A stretch of 64,000 nt of DNA from Hymenopus coronatus (taxonomy: Eukaryota; Arthropoda; Insecta; Mantodea; Hymenopodidae), in NCBI GenBank assembly GCA_030762935.1, contig CM060900.1:110574620-110638619 (forward strand), in the 5' to 3' direction. Below are positions 1 to 10,639 of the stretch, piece by piece (the first letter of the stretch is position 1; each line of letters opens with the position of its first letter). A model generated the notes under the pieces. That model made no database searches, had not been told where the DNA came from, and was given only the letters and a program-made list of their open reading frames with translations. A program made the position numbers and the translations under genes.

Positions 1-98
1 CGCATTGGTCGTCCAGTGGATGAAGAAGAGTAGGAAGGGGTTTCATGTGGTATTGGCCAGAGTAGTATGGTTGTTGTAGCCGTGTTGATAAGCATGTG

Positions 99-1509
99 TC
101 ATCCGTCTAAGAAAAAACATATGTTTACTGGCAAGCGATGTGTGAGAAACGTCCCTCCACGAAGGAGCAGAATATAAAAAACAGTTGTTGCAGTTTTACA
201 GCAGTGTAAACTACGAGTTTGATCCCTAGAGATGTTCGAAAGTGAACAGCAAAGAAGTGCTCCGGATGTCTGAGTTTTCTTACGAACATGTTGAATATGA
301 CGATACCAACTTAGCCGGGAATCAATGTGAACACCCAAATATTTAGGAAACGGGAAGAGCTTGGCCATGTAACGTGTATTCAACAGGATGTGCATGAAAG
401 AAGCGAAGAATGTGGCATTTATCAGAGTTTAAACGAATCCTCCAGGCCTCAAGAAAACTAAAATAGCCTTGAAATTCACGATCCAAATCAACAGCAGAAG
501 AATGAGAATGGGGAATGACGGTGTCATTTGCATAAAGTCGCCAGCTGAATTTTAGTATGGAGGGGCATGTCGGATGTATAAAAGTTATAAAGAAATGGGG
601 CCAAAACACACCGCTGTAGCACTCCCCCATGAATATCCCGGAGGGGGAAGGAGTGCCTAATATGCGAACAGAAAATTTCCTGGGTCGGATATATGATGCG
701 AGCAAATGAATAAGTGCATCAGGGATGTTGCATTGAAGCAACTTATAAATTAGGCCGTCATGCCAAACTGAATCAAAAGCTCTGGAAACGTCCAAGAAAA
801 TAAGCGCTGCCTTGTTGTTATCGGTCTTAACCTTCTGGAGATAGTTTGTGACCCTAGCAACTTGAAAGGCTGCTGATTTCTGCTTAGTATAAGCAAACTG
901 GTGATGTGGAATGTGTGGATGCAGATGTGGATATAGACGCTTCAGAATGAGTTTCTTGCACCGTTTTCCCAGAGTAGACAGAAGACTAATAGGACAATAG
1001 GAAAAGGAAGCGTCTGGAGATTTTCCGGGTTTATGGATAGGAATAACCGTTGCAATTTTCCATTGCGCTGGGAAGTACGCACGTTGAATACAGGAGTTGA
1101 ATACATTCAACAAATAAGTGGTTCCTTTCTGTGGCAGAGATTTAAGTTGCTCAACAACAAGGCGGTCAGGCCCAGGAGAGTTTCTGGTAGACATCCCATG
1201 TATTAGTTGATACAATTCAGTGAAGTTTGTGAAGGAACATGGCTGGGCAGGAGGGCGAGAAAGAAAGTCACACACAGCAGTCGCAATACTTTGATTGGAA
1301 TTAAAATAGCGAAGGTTGGAAGGATGAGGCTGAAATTGTTCAGCACAGTGAGTAGCCAGAGTGTCAGAGATATCTGCTGGAGTATAGAGGGTACTATGTG
1401 CAGTATTGAGAGCCGAAATTTTAGGGCGCGGACGTGAGGGGCGGAGGAGCCATGGATTTATTTTCTCTGCGGCATCCTGAATTTTGAGGTGAAAACACGT
1501 TCCTGACAT
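99..1509 (-). pseudogene. LINE reverse transcriptase, inactivated
   Basis: The RT palm is recognisable from FSYCPISLLSTLGK (usually SYRPISLLS) and FLDVSRAFDSVWH. The GVPQGS block is destroyed, and the YADDT catalytic box reads YANDT, losing one of the two essential aspartates. A frameshift near 370 separates the downstream thumb region (FPKYLGVHIDSRLSW) at 395-99. The element belongs with the endonuclease immediately upstream on the same strand. With a broken catalytic box it cannot reverse-transcribe. Confidence 0.85.
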
Positions 1510-1688
1510 GTGCGGATGAGTCGCTTCAAAATGGCCGAGTGTCTGTTATACTCCATCTTGTGACTGGGGTCCCTACTACGCTGCCAAAGAAGGCGAGCAC
1601 GGCGTTTGGCTTGCACAGGTCTGAGCCAGTTGGAGAAATCTGTAGACTGAACTGGTTGGGCGCACCGCTGAACGGAGCTGCAGCTGTG

Positions 1689-2525
1689 TTATGCCTCTTG
1701 CAAGGTGTTCGTAAGAGTGGATACAGCGGAGTCGAGTTCAGGCTGTGATATATCAGCAAAGTGGGAAGGAGAGGGTAAAGGGGCAGTAAGGTACTCTTTG
1801 TATGCAGACCAGTCAGTGGTAACATCAGGAAACAATGACGGATGCACACGAGGAGAGGAAGCATTTAGAACAATCAGGACAGAAAGGTGGTCAAATGATA
1901 AATCAGGAATGGTATATACGGAGTAGGAAATTGACTGCGGGTCAGAAATAAAAATATCGAGTATGTTCTCGGAACCATGGGAATGCATGTGGCTGGGTTT
2001 ATTCGGGGAAATAATATCATAATGGCAGCGTTCGGAGTGATGAAGTAAGGTCGTCCCAGCGGGATTGTTCGTTCGAGCATGCCATTCCTTGCGTTTGGCG
2101 TTGAAATCACCACCAAGCAGAAACTTTCCCAAATGAGTTACAACATCCAAGTCGTGGAGAAAATCGTCAAGCTTAGACGTAGGCAGACGATAAACGGACC
2201 CAATGGTGGTCTTTGCACCTCGTATCGGGAGTTTCACAGCAGTATAATAGACGGACTTTAGCGTAGCTGGAGTTGGAACACAAAAATGAGGAATATGGGA
2301 TTTAATATAAATGCAGGTCCCGCCAATAGGCTGAGTGGAATGAGAATGACGATAGGGGGTATAATAAGTTATGCTGCCAATCTGACGCGAATGTGTTTCT
2401 TGCACTAAGGCAATGTCAATAGCTTCCGTATGAAGAAACGCTCGAAACGCTTGCAGCTTATTTGGAAGGCCAAGAGCATTCCAAGTCAGAAGACGCAATG
2501 GACGATTAGAAAGGTTACTCGCCAT
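1689..2525 (-). pseudogene. LINE endonuclease domain (EEP family)
   Basis: An ATG at 2525 opens a long uninterrupted stretch with the exonuclease/endonuclease/phosphatase signatures: an early Asn (WNALGLPNK), the catalytic Glu in ALVQETHSR, and GGDFNAKRKEWH. The final SDH-type motif reads SFDHLSVL, with the Asp-His retained and the preceding Ser shifted. In live elements this domain nicks the target DNA to prime reverse transcription. The open frame also runs upstream to 2630, but 2525 fits the usual start of this domain. Confidence 0.8.
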
Positions 2526-2689
2526 TGTGGGTGCTAAATAGAGAACAAAGACCTTCCAGTAGTAGGATGCCTTTAGTAAGAAGGTCCGGAGCCTGCTGGA
2601 TCTTGATGAAGGTATCCCGCAAAGTAACAAAATTGATGGCTTTCAAGAAAGAAACGCAATCTCGAAGAGACTAAAACTCCAAAGCGTGG

Positions 2690-3760
2690 GCATCAGCTAG
2701 TGGAGAAGCAGGAGCAGAAGTAGTAGCTTGGGACTAGAGGGCCGAAAAATTGGCAGATGTGAGAAGAGGACAGACAGGTGCTGTAGTAGTAGATTGATGA
2801 CGCTGGGAAGAGTTGGAAACTGCCGTGACGTAGGAAAGAAGTCGTGGACACTGTTTATAGTTCGCAGTATGAGCATCCTGGCAGTTGACACATGTACCAG
2901 GAAGCTGAGGATCTTTGCGGCAGTCGCTGTTGCATGATGTCCGGACATTTGATGCAGCGTGGTTGGAGTGCACAATTATGTGACGTGTGACCAAAACGTT
3001 GACAGCGGTAGCTCTGCGTAGGATCTCCACGTCGAATATAATCTTCAACACAGACTTTCAAATGAAGCGGGTATTAAAGAGACTTTATTTTCAAGTTGTT
3101 TTCACACTGTTGCATAGACGTAACCATATGAGCAGCGGGAGTGACTGCTTGACCTTGGTTGTCTGTTCCACGCTATTTCTATATAGTTGACGTATGTGTA
3201 TGCGTTCGCTATTTTGAATTTGCAGCTCGTGTTTGATGTCGTCTAACGGACTGTCAGGAAGTAGACCTTTAAGTCCATATCGAACAATAGGGTTCGTGTT
3301 CGGAGTGAAAGTATAAAACTGAAGTATTTCATTCTCGAGAAAATGCTTGACAGTAGTGAAATCTGAGAAAGTATCCAAAAGAAGTTTTGAGACCATTTCT
3401 TGTGTAGCTTGCACGGAGGGGAATGTTGAACCTCGAAGAAAGGGTAGACATGAGAGAAGAAAATATGTTGTCATGGCAGGGAGCGACAAAAATGGGTTAG
3501 CGTTTGGACAGTGGTGGAGCCGATGTTTCAGAAACCGCAGGCTGTGCGGAAACAGATGGCAATGATTCGTCCATTGGAAGACTGGAGTACTGGTTTTGTG
3601 TAGATAAAGTGAAAGTAGAATTCACAGCAGCAGATGGTCGAATGGGGCGCTTAGGTTGTTTCCAACCAGCAGCAGTGTCGTCGTCCATAGATGAAGAGCG
3701 AGCACGCTTTACGTCAGGGTCTGCTTCGTCAAGGACGGCGTCAATATCGTGCGTATCCAT
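2690..3760 (-). pseudogene. LINE ORF1 (gag-like, pre-C2HC plus CCHC knuckles), frameshifted
   Basis: The likely start is the ATG at 3760, opening an acidic leader (MDTHDIDAVLDEADPDVKRA). The next segment, 3489-3091, has the look of the pre-C2HC region of Jockey gags (GLLPDSPLDDIKHELQ). Zinc-knuckle remnants (YRCQRFGHTSHNCALQPRC) follow at 3061-2855. In the family this protein binds RNA and packages the transcript. The three segments lie in different frames, so it cannot be translated as one protein. Confidence 0.75.
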
Positions 3761-3960
3761 TGCAAGGTTACGTGGTTGCAACAATCTATCGGTAGAAATC
3801 CTACGTGACTGATGCGTCATTCGCTTGGTGCGTGAATATGTGCGTATCGGCGGCTTTAATGGTAATGTATTAGAACCTGATGGTGAAATACGTTGTGTGT
3901 TTGGCAGCGTTGATAACACTCTTATAAACAGTACAGCGCTATCTAGCACGTACATATGAA

Positions 3961-4690
3961 AGCGCTGTGTTTGAAATCGTCGCCGGTCGATTCAGGAATA
4001 TCGATTCTACAACTGATTTAGTTGGGTTCTGTCGTATTTCAGGATGCTTCCTCCAGATATCGCTGGTAGCATCAATAACATTTAGGATTTTGCAAGATCC
4101 TTAAAAGATGGCAGCAGGAATCTTTTTTTCTTTAATTGCCGATATTTTATTTATATTGTATATTTAATGAAGCCTAACATCATAATATTAAATGAGAATG
4201 AGAAAATAAGTTAATATAGAGCTGCCAAATACAGGCTCCGGCTGTATGTTCTATACACCTTCAAAAATAATTATTTCATTGGAACCTCTTGCATCTTAAA
4301 GTAGACGATTTTTTGTATAAATTTGGAGAGTTGGCAGCGTGTATTTGAAGATCAACTGCGTCGGACAACGGCGGCACTTCATCAGCGGCCTTCCATCAGT
4401 GGCACTATTATCGCCAGTTAATGATCCAAGGAATTTTTGAAAGGATAATTATAATTATCCTAATAATTGCTATCGCTACTAACGTATAAAGCATAAGTAA
4501 CAAAAGCCAGAGTTCAGTTAATTTTAAAATTTAACACCATCTTCTGAAGCATTAGTAATAGTTTTACTTAACATCAGAGCAGACGATTACGTGTTTGTGG
4601 TTAACATCTTCTGTGATATAAGATTCGTTAGCAGGAGACGATTTAACTTGTACAAGAATCTGTAAGAGGTATGTTAACTGTATACATAAC
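3961..4690. other. No recognisable feature
   Basis: AT-rich sequence without a supported ORF, tRNA-like box or clear repeat. It may include the 5' flank or 5' UTR of the Jockey element on its left. Confidence 0.4.
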
Positions 4691-4694
4691 CTTA

Positions 4695-5060
4695 CAATTG
4701 ATGGAATAGTAATTAACATACTATGCTTCCACCTCATGGCGTTGCTTCTGTGTGGGTACTTTTGTTATTTCGTCATTAGAGCCGCTTTGTAGTTATTTAC
4801 TGGTCTGTTTCAAATATTTAGGACCATAAGCTGCGAAGTGCAGCCAAACTTGGAGGGCCTCAAGCCGCAAAGCGTAGCCGAGGGATATTTCTTATAAGTA
4901 GAGGAGTGTATCGAGGCCAGGGTGTAGTCGAGGGATCTGTGAATCCTAAGGAGTCAAAACGCCGGCAAATTGGCAACTTTCAGATGTGAAAACTTAATGT
5001 TTTGAACACTTTCAAATATGGATCACCAGTAAAAGTCACTTAAAACTACTTCATAAGACC
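4695..5060 (+). repeat. Interspersed repeat with GCCGCAAAGCG-type core, copy 1
   Basis: The core AAGCCGCAAAGCGTAGCCGA is followed by a GAGGGATCTGTGAA-like phrase. Related phrases recur inside this copy at about 4826-4945 and in copies at 5205, 22440 and 60110. A shared left part (TTTTGTTATTTCGTCATTAG) and a shared right part (CACTTTCAAATATGGATC) show that the whole block, not only the core, is repeated. No ORF or tRNA-like promoter is evident. It is not a family I can name. Confidence 0.7.
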
Positions 5061-5204
5061 CTTTGTGTGTGTGCTGCAACCACCATATAACTTTACCGTA
5101 GAATACATTGTAAAACTTATATTATATTCAGGGTTACAGGTTTTCAAAGTGTCCATATTTTTTCCTAACCATCAATTTAGATATTTTCGTTGAGTTCATT
5201 TCCG

Positions 5205-5690
5205 TCTCATAATTCATACATTCATTAAACCACTTGACATTGCTGTGATACGTTATCCGTGGTAGCTTTGTTATTTTGCCATTAGAGCTGTTTTTAGTGC
5301 GTTATTAGTCTGACGTAAACGTTTAGGCCCTTAAGCCGCAAAGTGTAGCTCAGGGTGAAGGGCCCTATAACGCAAAGCGTGGCCGAGGGATCTGTGAAGT
5401 AGTCAAAACTTCGGTAAATTAGTGGATTTCATATTTGAACAAAATGTTTTCAACGCTTTCAAATATGGAACGCATGTGGAAGGTAAGCTTATATGATGAA
5501 ATCGTTGTGTATATATTTATCTTCGTTTCTTACAGTTCTTTGGGAGGCGGGGGAGTTTAGTCTCTCAGACCCCTTGGCTACAGCTAGTCTGCAGCCCTTC
5601 ATGGTTACATTTATAAAAATCTCAGTAAAAGTTTACTGTGACTGAAGAAGGTAACTGATGACAGAACATAACCAATGGATATGTGCATCT
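5205..5690 (+). repeat. Interspersed repeat with GCCGCAAAGCG-type core, copy 2
   Basis: Same element as copy 1. It shares the left region (TTGTTATTTTGCCATTAGAG), the doubled core around 5336-5399, and the right part (ACGCTTTCAAATATGG). It is closest to the copy at 60110: both continue through a G-rich tract after TTTCTTA and then a GACAGAACATAACC/GACACAACATAACC phrase. Confidence 0.75.
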
Positions 5691-5967
5691 ATTCCTGGCG
5701 ATTTTCACTATTGCTTATACTATTTCCATACACTTTCTGCAGAACTGTAGGTATTGAAGAAATGCCAAAATATATTTCAGAGGGCCTTTTTTCTTCTAAT
5801 TTGTGGTGATTTTTGTAAAAATATAAAAAAATACTTTTCGAAAACTACATTTATGCTAATTATTTCAACCCAGTTCTCATATATATATATATAGGCAATT
5901 TTGTTGCAGATGTTTATGTGTCATCGCATACACCGTTAATGTTGTTGTAGGAGAAACCAATACATTG

Positions 5968-6232
5968 CAGTCGCTCTCCATGGTGTAATAGTTACCATGC
6001 TAATTTGATAAACCCAAGGTCGCAGGTTCAAACCCGGCGGAAGACAATGGATTTTTTCAGGCGTAAAAATCCTCAGCATGCCTTCCATCTGAAGGGAAGT
6101 AAAACTGTTGGTCCCTTGCTGATTTACAGCATGTAAAAGAACCTCAAGCCTGATAGAGAGGTCTCTGAGCAAAATTAAGCAGTCATTCACTCCCAATATA
6201 GAATGGGACGCTGAGAACCACAGCAGTTAAAG
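5968..6232 (+). mobile_element. tRNA-derived SINE
   Basis: The head resembles a tRNA, with an A-box-like TGGTGTAATAGTTACC and a good B box (GGTTCAAACCC) at about 6027. A non-tRNA body of about 200 bases follows (TTTCAGGCGTAAAAATCC onward). The insertion lies between two halves of a compound repeat that is contiguous in the copy near 60.6 kb, which supports a mobile origin. It is unlike the other SINE families in the window. Confidence 0.65.
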
Positions 6233-6269
6233 AGCATCCATTAATAAAGCACCATTTAAATTTTTTTTC

Positions 6270-6925
6270 ACTACATTGCAGCAATAAAAAAGTGCAAAAT
6301 AGTTAATAAATGCAATGAAGGTGCAAGAAATCCAATGGAAATATAGTAAAAGGGGCGGAGGGGATCTATACAGCATATGAGGCAAACAATTTTTCCAAGT
6401 CCAAAACTTTTGCCAAAGTGCATTCCCAAGCAGACTGAATATAACAGATTCAATCAATAAGGCACTCAAACAGTTCAACATTTGGTTTGAAGCTAGTAAG
6501 ATCTTGTCAAATTGTGACAAAACAAAATTTTTTTGTTCAAAACAAAGCATACGCAAATAAATGAAGTAATTATCAATTACTAAATAGTAAGATATCTGAT
6601 ACAAAATTCTTTGGGTTTCAAATAGTTGAAGAGCTCAGCTGGAAAATACAGATTAAAAGTTGTGCTACCAAAACATACCTCTGTTTGCTTTCCTTTAAAT
6701 TTAAAAACTCTGCTTAACCCAGATGACTTTAGAACAGCATGTTTTGCCTATTTTTACCCTCTTTTATGATATGGAACAATCAGGTAATTCAGCTCACAGC
6801 AGTCAATTTTTTATACTACAAAAAAGTCATACACATTATTAGTGGTGTAGGACCTCAAACTCAGGTGGGCCCTTATTTATCCCATTCAAGGACATCCAAT
6901 AATGGAGGTGAATTGGTAACATAAA
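6270..6925 (+). pseudogene. LINE reverse transcriptase C-terminal fragment (CR1/Jockey group)
   Basis: Pieces in shifting frames match the end of an RT: a palm-thumb segment (ASKILSNCDKTKFFCSKQ), a KFFGFQIVEELSWKIQIK block equivalent to the usual FLGV-D-LSW motif, and an FHS..YG / QK..IRII.GVGP-like tail between 6739 and 6900. Numerous stops mark it as old. The first part (6290-6600) is duplicated at 60660-60890, next to the same upstream repeat. Confidence 0.6.
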
Positions 6926-8599
6926 TAAATAAATAAACAAAATATTTTGGTATTAGGGGTGCAAACCTCCAACCATACCAGTCTGGTCAACCTTCATATA
7001 CCATGCCATGGATGGCACGGACATTTGGACACATGATAACTGCAGTATTATTTGATCCTAGAATGCTGTGAGTGAATTTAAATAGTAAAATGCAAGTATC
7101 TGCATTCAATTCAAACATGTCAACATCTAACGCACTGATTGCTTTAGTTAGGCCCTCCCCATCTTTTTATACAGTTTCTCTTGGATGCAGAACATACATT
7201 ATGACAGGATTTGATCCCATGTTCCTTGGTTAGATAGGTTAGCTACTTCTATCATGCCTTAGATCTCATGGCGTTAAATCCAGAAGTTGAGGTTTGTATT
7301 GTTTCATGGAGTTATCTGATGTTATCCATTGGTAAAATGGGTTATTTAACAGCTGTGCACAGAATGTCATATCATTGAAGGGGTTAAAAATAAAAAATTT
7401 TCTGACTCTTGATGGCGAATGCATATATTCTCTTGAACTATCTTGCAGATAATTACAGTAACTTCGCAACAAACCTTGAGATACGTGACCACAATACAAG
7501 GCATGCAAGTGATTTGCCAAGACCAGCAAATAGCTTAAAACCATTCCAAAAATATATATTACTATACTGCAATACATTCATAATAAACTTCCATGTTATC
7601 TAAAACTATTTAGCAATCATAATCAACTAAAATTTTCACGAAAGATTTTAAAAATTTCCATATGCTCATTTCCCATAACCTGTAGCTCAAAGAACATTTT
7701 TTTTTAATATATTATGTAACAAGTAAATATTCCATATAGGAGATAGATTGCATGCACAGATGAGTTACACTGTTCATTATTGTTTCATTTATATTAATAC
7801 ATGATGAGAGGTTCATTCTTGAAATGGTGGTAGTTTAGAAATTTTCATCCTCCATTATATATTGCATGATTTGGGGGGGGGGTTTGTGGTATGCTATTAG
7901 TTATGCTGCACATTTCATAATTGTACGGCATGTTCAATGTCACTTAGTGTTGCTCCAAGTGGACCAAACCAACAATAACCACTGCAAAGCAGTAAACAAA
8001 TGTAACAGAGATGAATAATAATACATGTAACACATGAAACAGAAAGGAGCTCTAAGTACCTTAATGTTTTATTTTAATACTATGGTGGGTCCAGTCTCTA
8101 AAAGTTAAATAAGAACAGCATATTACCAATTACAAAACTAGTTATTGGCATATATTGATAGGTGAAATAAACCTTTTAATTACTTGTGAATCTAAAAAGT
8201 TACATTATTTTCTACAAAATAATGCTCTATAATTGAAGTGGAAATCATGTTAACATTCTCCGTGTGTTTGCACTGTTCTTGTATATCACCATAGACTCCA
8301 GTACAATCACTTCTCAATAAGCAGGGTGGTTCCTTCACCATTATGCTGATATGCAAGAGGAGAAGAACAGAGGTTGCTCTATCCCTTATCACACTGCAAA
8401 CATAAAATAATAGCACTGCTGGACCACCTGGTATAGCAAAAAACGTACTGGAAGAACGACGACGACAGCATCTATTTAATGGAGATACCTTAAATTTTAA
8501 ATTGAATTGTCATTTTGACACCTCTGCAACTGCTTTAATTAGAAATTAATTTACTCTCCTTCATTCCTTTGCTATCTTCCAACAAAAATATATATTCCA
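6926..8599. other. No recognisable feature
   Basis: AT-rich sequence with only short chance ORFs. A run of about nine G lies near 7872. Nothing recognisable as a gene or element. Confidence 0.4.
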
Positions 8600-8708
8600 C
8601 TGAAGCTTCATTAACAATTTAATAGCATCACTGAAAGGTTGTAAAATTCCTACAAATCCTACTTTATTAGGTCCTTTACGAAGATGAATATATCCTAATA
8701 CCTTACGG
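8600..8708 (-). pseudogene. ND1: Nuclear mitochondrial insertion (NUMT): fragment of ND1
   Basis: The minus strand encodes [20 protein letters not shown] followed by [12 protein letters not shown]. This is the highly conserved N-terminal part of NADH dehydrogenase subunit 1 of respiratory complex I, normally encoded by mitochondrial DNA. Only about 36 codons are present, with no start, and similarity stops on both sides, so it is a short nuclear insertion and not a gene. The reading frame is intact within the fragment, which suggests modest age. Edges are accurate to about 10 bases. Confidence 0.85.
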
Positions 8709-9009
8709 AGGTAATTTGTTAAATAGCTTAGTTCCTTGATATAGCACATCTTTCACAGATACATTTTGATTTACATTAAATCTGTAATAGTGCATGTTCG
8801 TCTTGTATTGTATTCATATATTTATTTTTTATTTGTTCATACTTGTCTATTACAAACATTAATGCCATATAAGCAAACAGAACTAATCCTATTTATATTC
8901 AGAGTTAGGTTTGCTGGATTTAGAATAATAAAATATTCTCTGTACAGGAGTTGCAAAGATAAAGTGGGCTGAAAATTTCAATGCGATTGCCAGGATTTGA
9001 AGTTCAATA

Positions 9010-9190
9010 ATTTGAGATCTCCTTGTGGTTTTCCGGGTAAATTGTGAATCAGTTGAGGAAATCAATGCTGTGTCAGCATGTTGCCATTATAGCTCAGTGA
9101 TTAGAGCAATCAACTAGAGACTGGAAGGTCCGTGGTTGTAATCCCATCTATGGCGTTGAATTTTTTCAGTCCAACTATAGCTATGCAACT
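9010..9190 (+). mobile_element. tRNA-like repeat (SINE-like), copy 1
   Basis: It contains an A-box-like TAGCTCAGTGATTAGAGCAA and a degraded B box (GTGGTTGTAATCCC), then a TTGAATTTTTTCAGTCCAAC tail. Together with about 80 bases upstream (AATTTGAGATCTCC, TCAGTTGAGGAA) it matches the copy at 10235, so the repeated unit starts before the tRNA-like part. Confidence 0.6.
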
Positions 9191-10234
9191 CCTGTGCTAC
9201 ACAAGGGTTGTGGAGTAAAAACAATTAATTTCAATGTTTTTAACTAGAACTGAGTAAATTATGAACTTTCTTGCCCTAAAAGCAGTAAAATAGTGAACAA
9301 AATCGACATGTAAAAAGCTAGCATCACATCTTCGTTGTAACTGATGAACTGCATCTGCTGGCATGGAAATGCAGTATGTTGTGATCTTTAGAATCAGCAG
9401 GTTATGATGTTTACACCTGTTACCATTCCACCTGTTTACACTTGTTCAGTATTCTTCAGCCACTCCTAAATCATAGGCTAATATGGTGATTTAAGTGGAG
9501 TTGCTATCAAATATGTGTGTTTAATAAATTCAAAACTTATTCTGTGTACAGGTGCATCTATATTCATGTTATCATTTGTCTGCAGTGAACCATGATTAAA
9601 TTCATTCTTACCGGGATAACATAAAAACTGTCTGGAACACTGGAACTGTTCTGATCAAACCGGGACTCATATGCCTATATGCATGTTATAGCAATTTCTT
9701 TAACATGGTTCAAAAGTTGAATTTAATATAATACCAAATTTCACAACAGTCAGATCAGCTATTCTTGCATCAGTGGTAACAATCAATAGGAAAGTACATT
9801 CTTACAACATTTTAAATATTCTACTGAAACTTTGGAAAAGTTAAAGTGTTTTAGGGAAAACCCTCATTATGTGTCTATGCTAATGCTCTTATATTGGAAA
9901 GTGAGAATTTAGATATCCACATAAAACTCAGCAACATATTATAATGCATGAACAAAATATAGAAGCTTTCATAGCCAATGTCCCTGCCGAATAAGTCGCG
10001 TAAAAGTAGCTTCCAACTCTTGTAATTGTTTATGAATTTTGACTGCAGTAATTCAAATGAGAAGACCATTATCACCAAGATATACTGCACCAATTCTCCG
10101 TAAAATGCTAGGAGGTAATCCTCCTCGTGTTATGCAGATATACACTAATTGATTAATTCTTGGTTAAACTATGAAGCGCGGGACTTAAGAACTTATGACA
10201 TTGTAAGTCACCATTAGCGTATGTCATCTCAATA
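9191..10234. other. No recognisable feature
   Basis: AT-rich sequence with no supported gene, repeat or element. Confidence 0.4.
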
Positions 10235-10385
10235 TAATTTGAGATCTCTGGGAAACATACGAGTCAGTTGAGGAATTTAATACCATTTTGCCATGATAGT
10301 TCAGTGGTTAGAGCAACCAACTCGAGACAGGAAGATCCATGGTTCAAATCCCAGCTATGGCATTGAATTTTTCAGTCTAACTTGG
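10235..10385 (+). mobile_element. tRNA-like repeat (SINE-like), copy 2
   Basis: Better preserved than copy 1. It has an A box in TAGTTCAGTGGTTAGAGCAA and a B box GGTTCAAATCCC. The ends TGCCATG and CTATGGCA can pair as an acceptor stem. The anticodon arm does not fold and the T stem is only partly paired, so I call it a tRNA-derived repeat rather than a tRNA gene. Confidence 0.6.
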
Positions 10386-10639
10386 TTTATTTTTTTGCAA
10401 AATTACTGGGTATTTTTTTACAAACATTGCCATCAAGTTTAGTTTATTAACAGGGCATTAAATGGGTCTTGATATAGTAAAGCAGTGATTGATACACCAA
10501 CTGAAAATATGAATGAATGATATACTTCCATCCTGTTACTACAGTATTAAAAGTATAACTTATATTCAAATAACAATGTTTTAGAGTCTAGTGTGTCTAC
10601 CTGCTAGCTCCTCCATACTTTCAACTACTAGGTTTTATG

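Larger units (their letters stand above)
1..3960 (-). mobile_element. Jockey-clade non-LTR retrotransposon, 3' end cut by window edge
   Basis: The minus strand reads, in order, a gag-like ORF1 with CCHC knuckles (about 3760-2690), an apurinic-type endonuclease (about 2525-1690) and a reverse transcriptase (about 1509-99). This order, the endonuclease start (LLTWNALGLPNK) and the RT end (FPKYLGVHIDSRLSWYRHI) are typical of the Jockey clade. Several frameshifts and the loss of key residues show that it is dead. The 5' limit near 3960 is where coding signal stops; a 5' UTR could extend further. The 3' end lies outside the window. Family placement is by motif only. Confidence 0.85.

Noticed and set aside
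8426..8480. Small exon encoding VLEERRRQHL
   Set aside because: Too short, with no convincing splice sites and no recognised family.
10281..10362. Plus-strand tRNA gene
   Set aside because: The acceptor stem pairs, but the anticodon arm does not form, the T stem is only partly paired, and a second copy with the same flanks exists at 9.1 kb.
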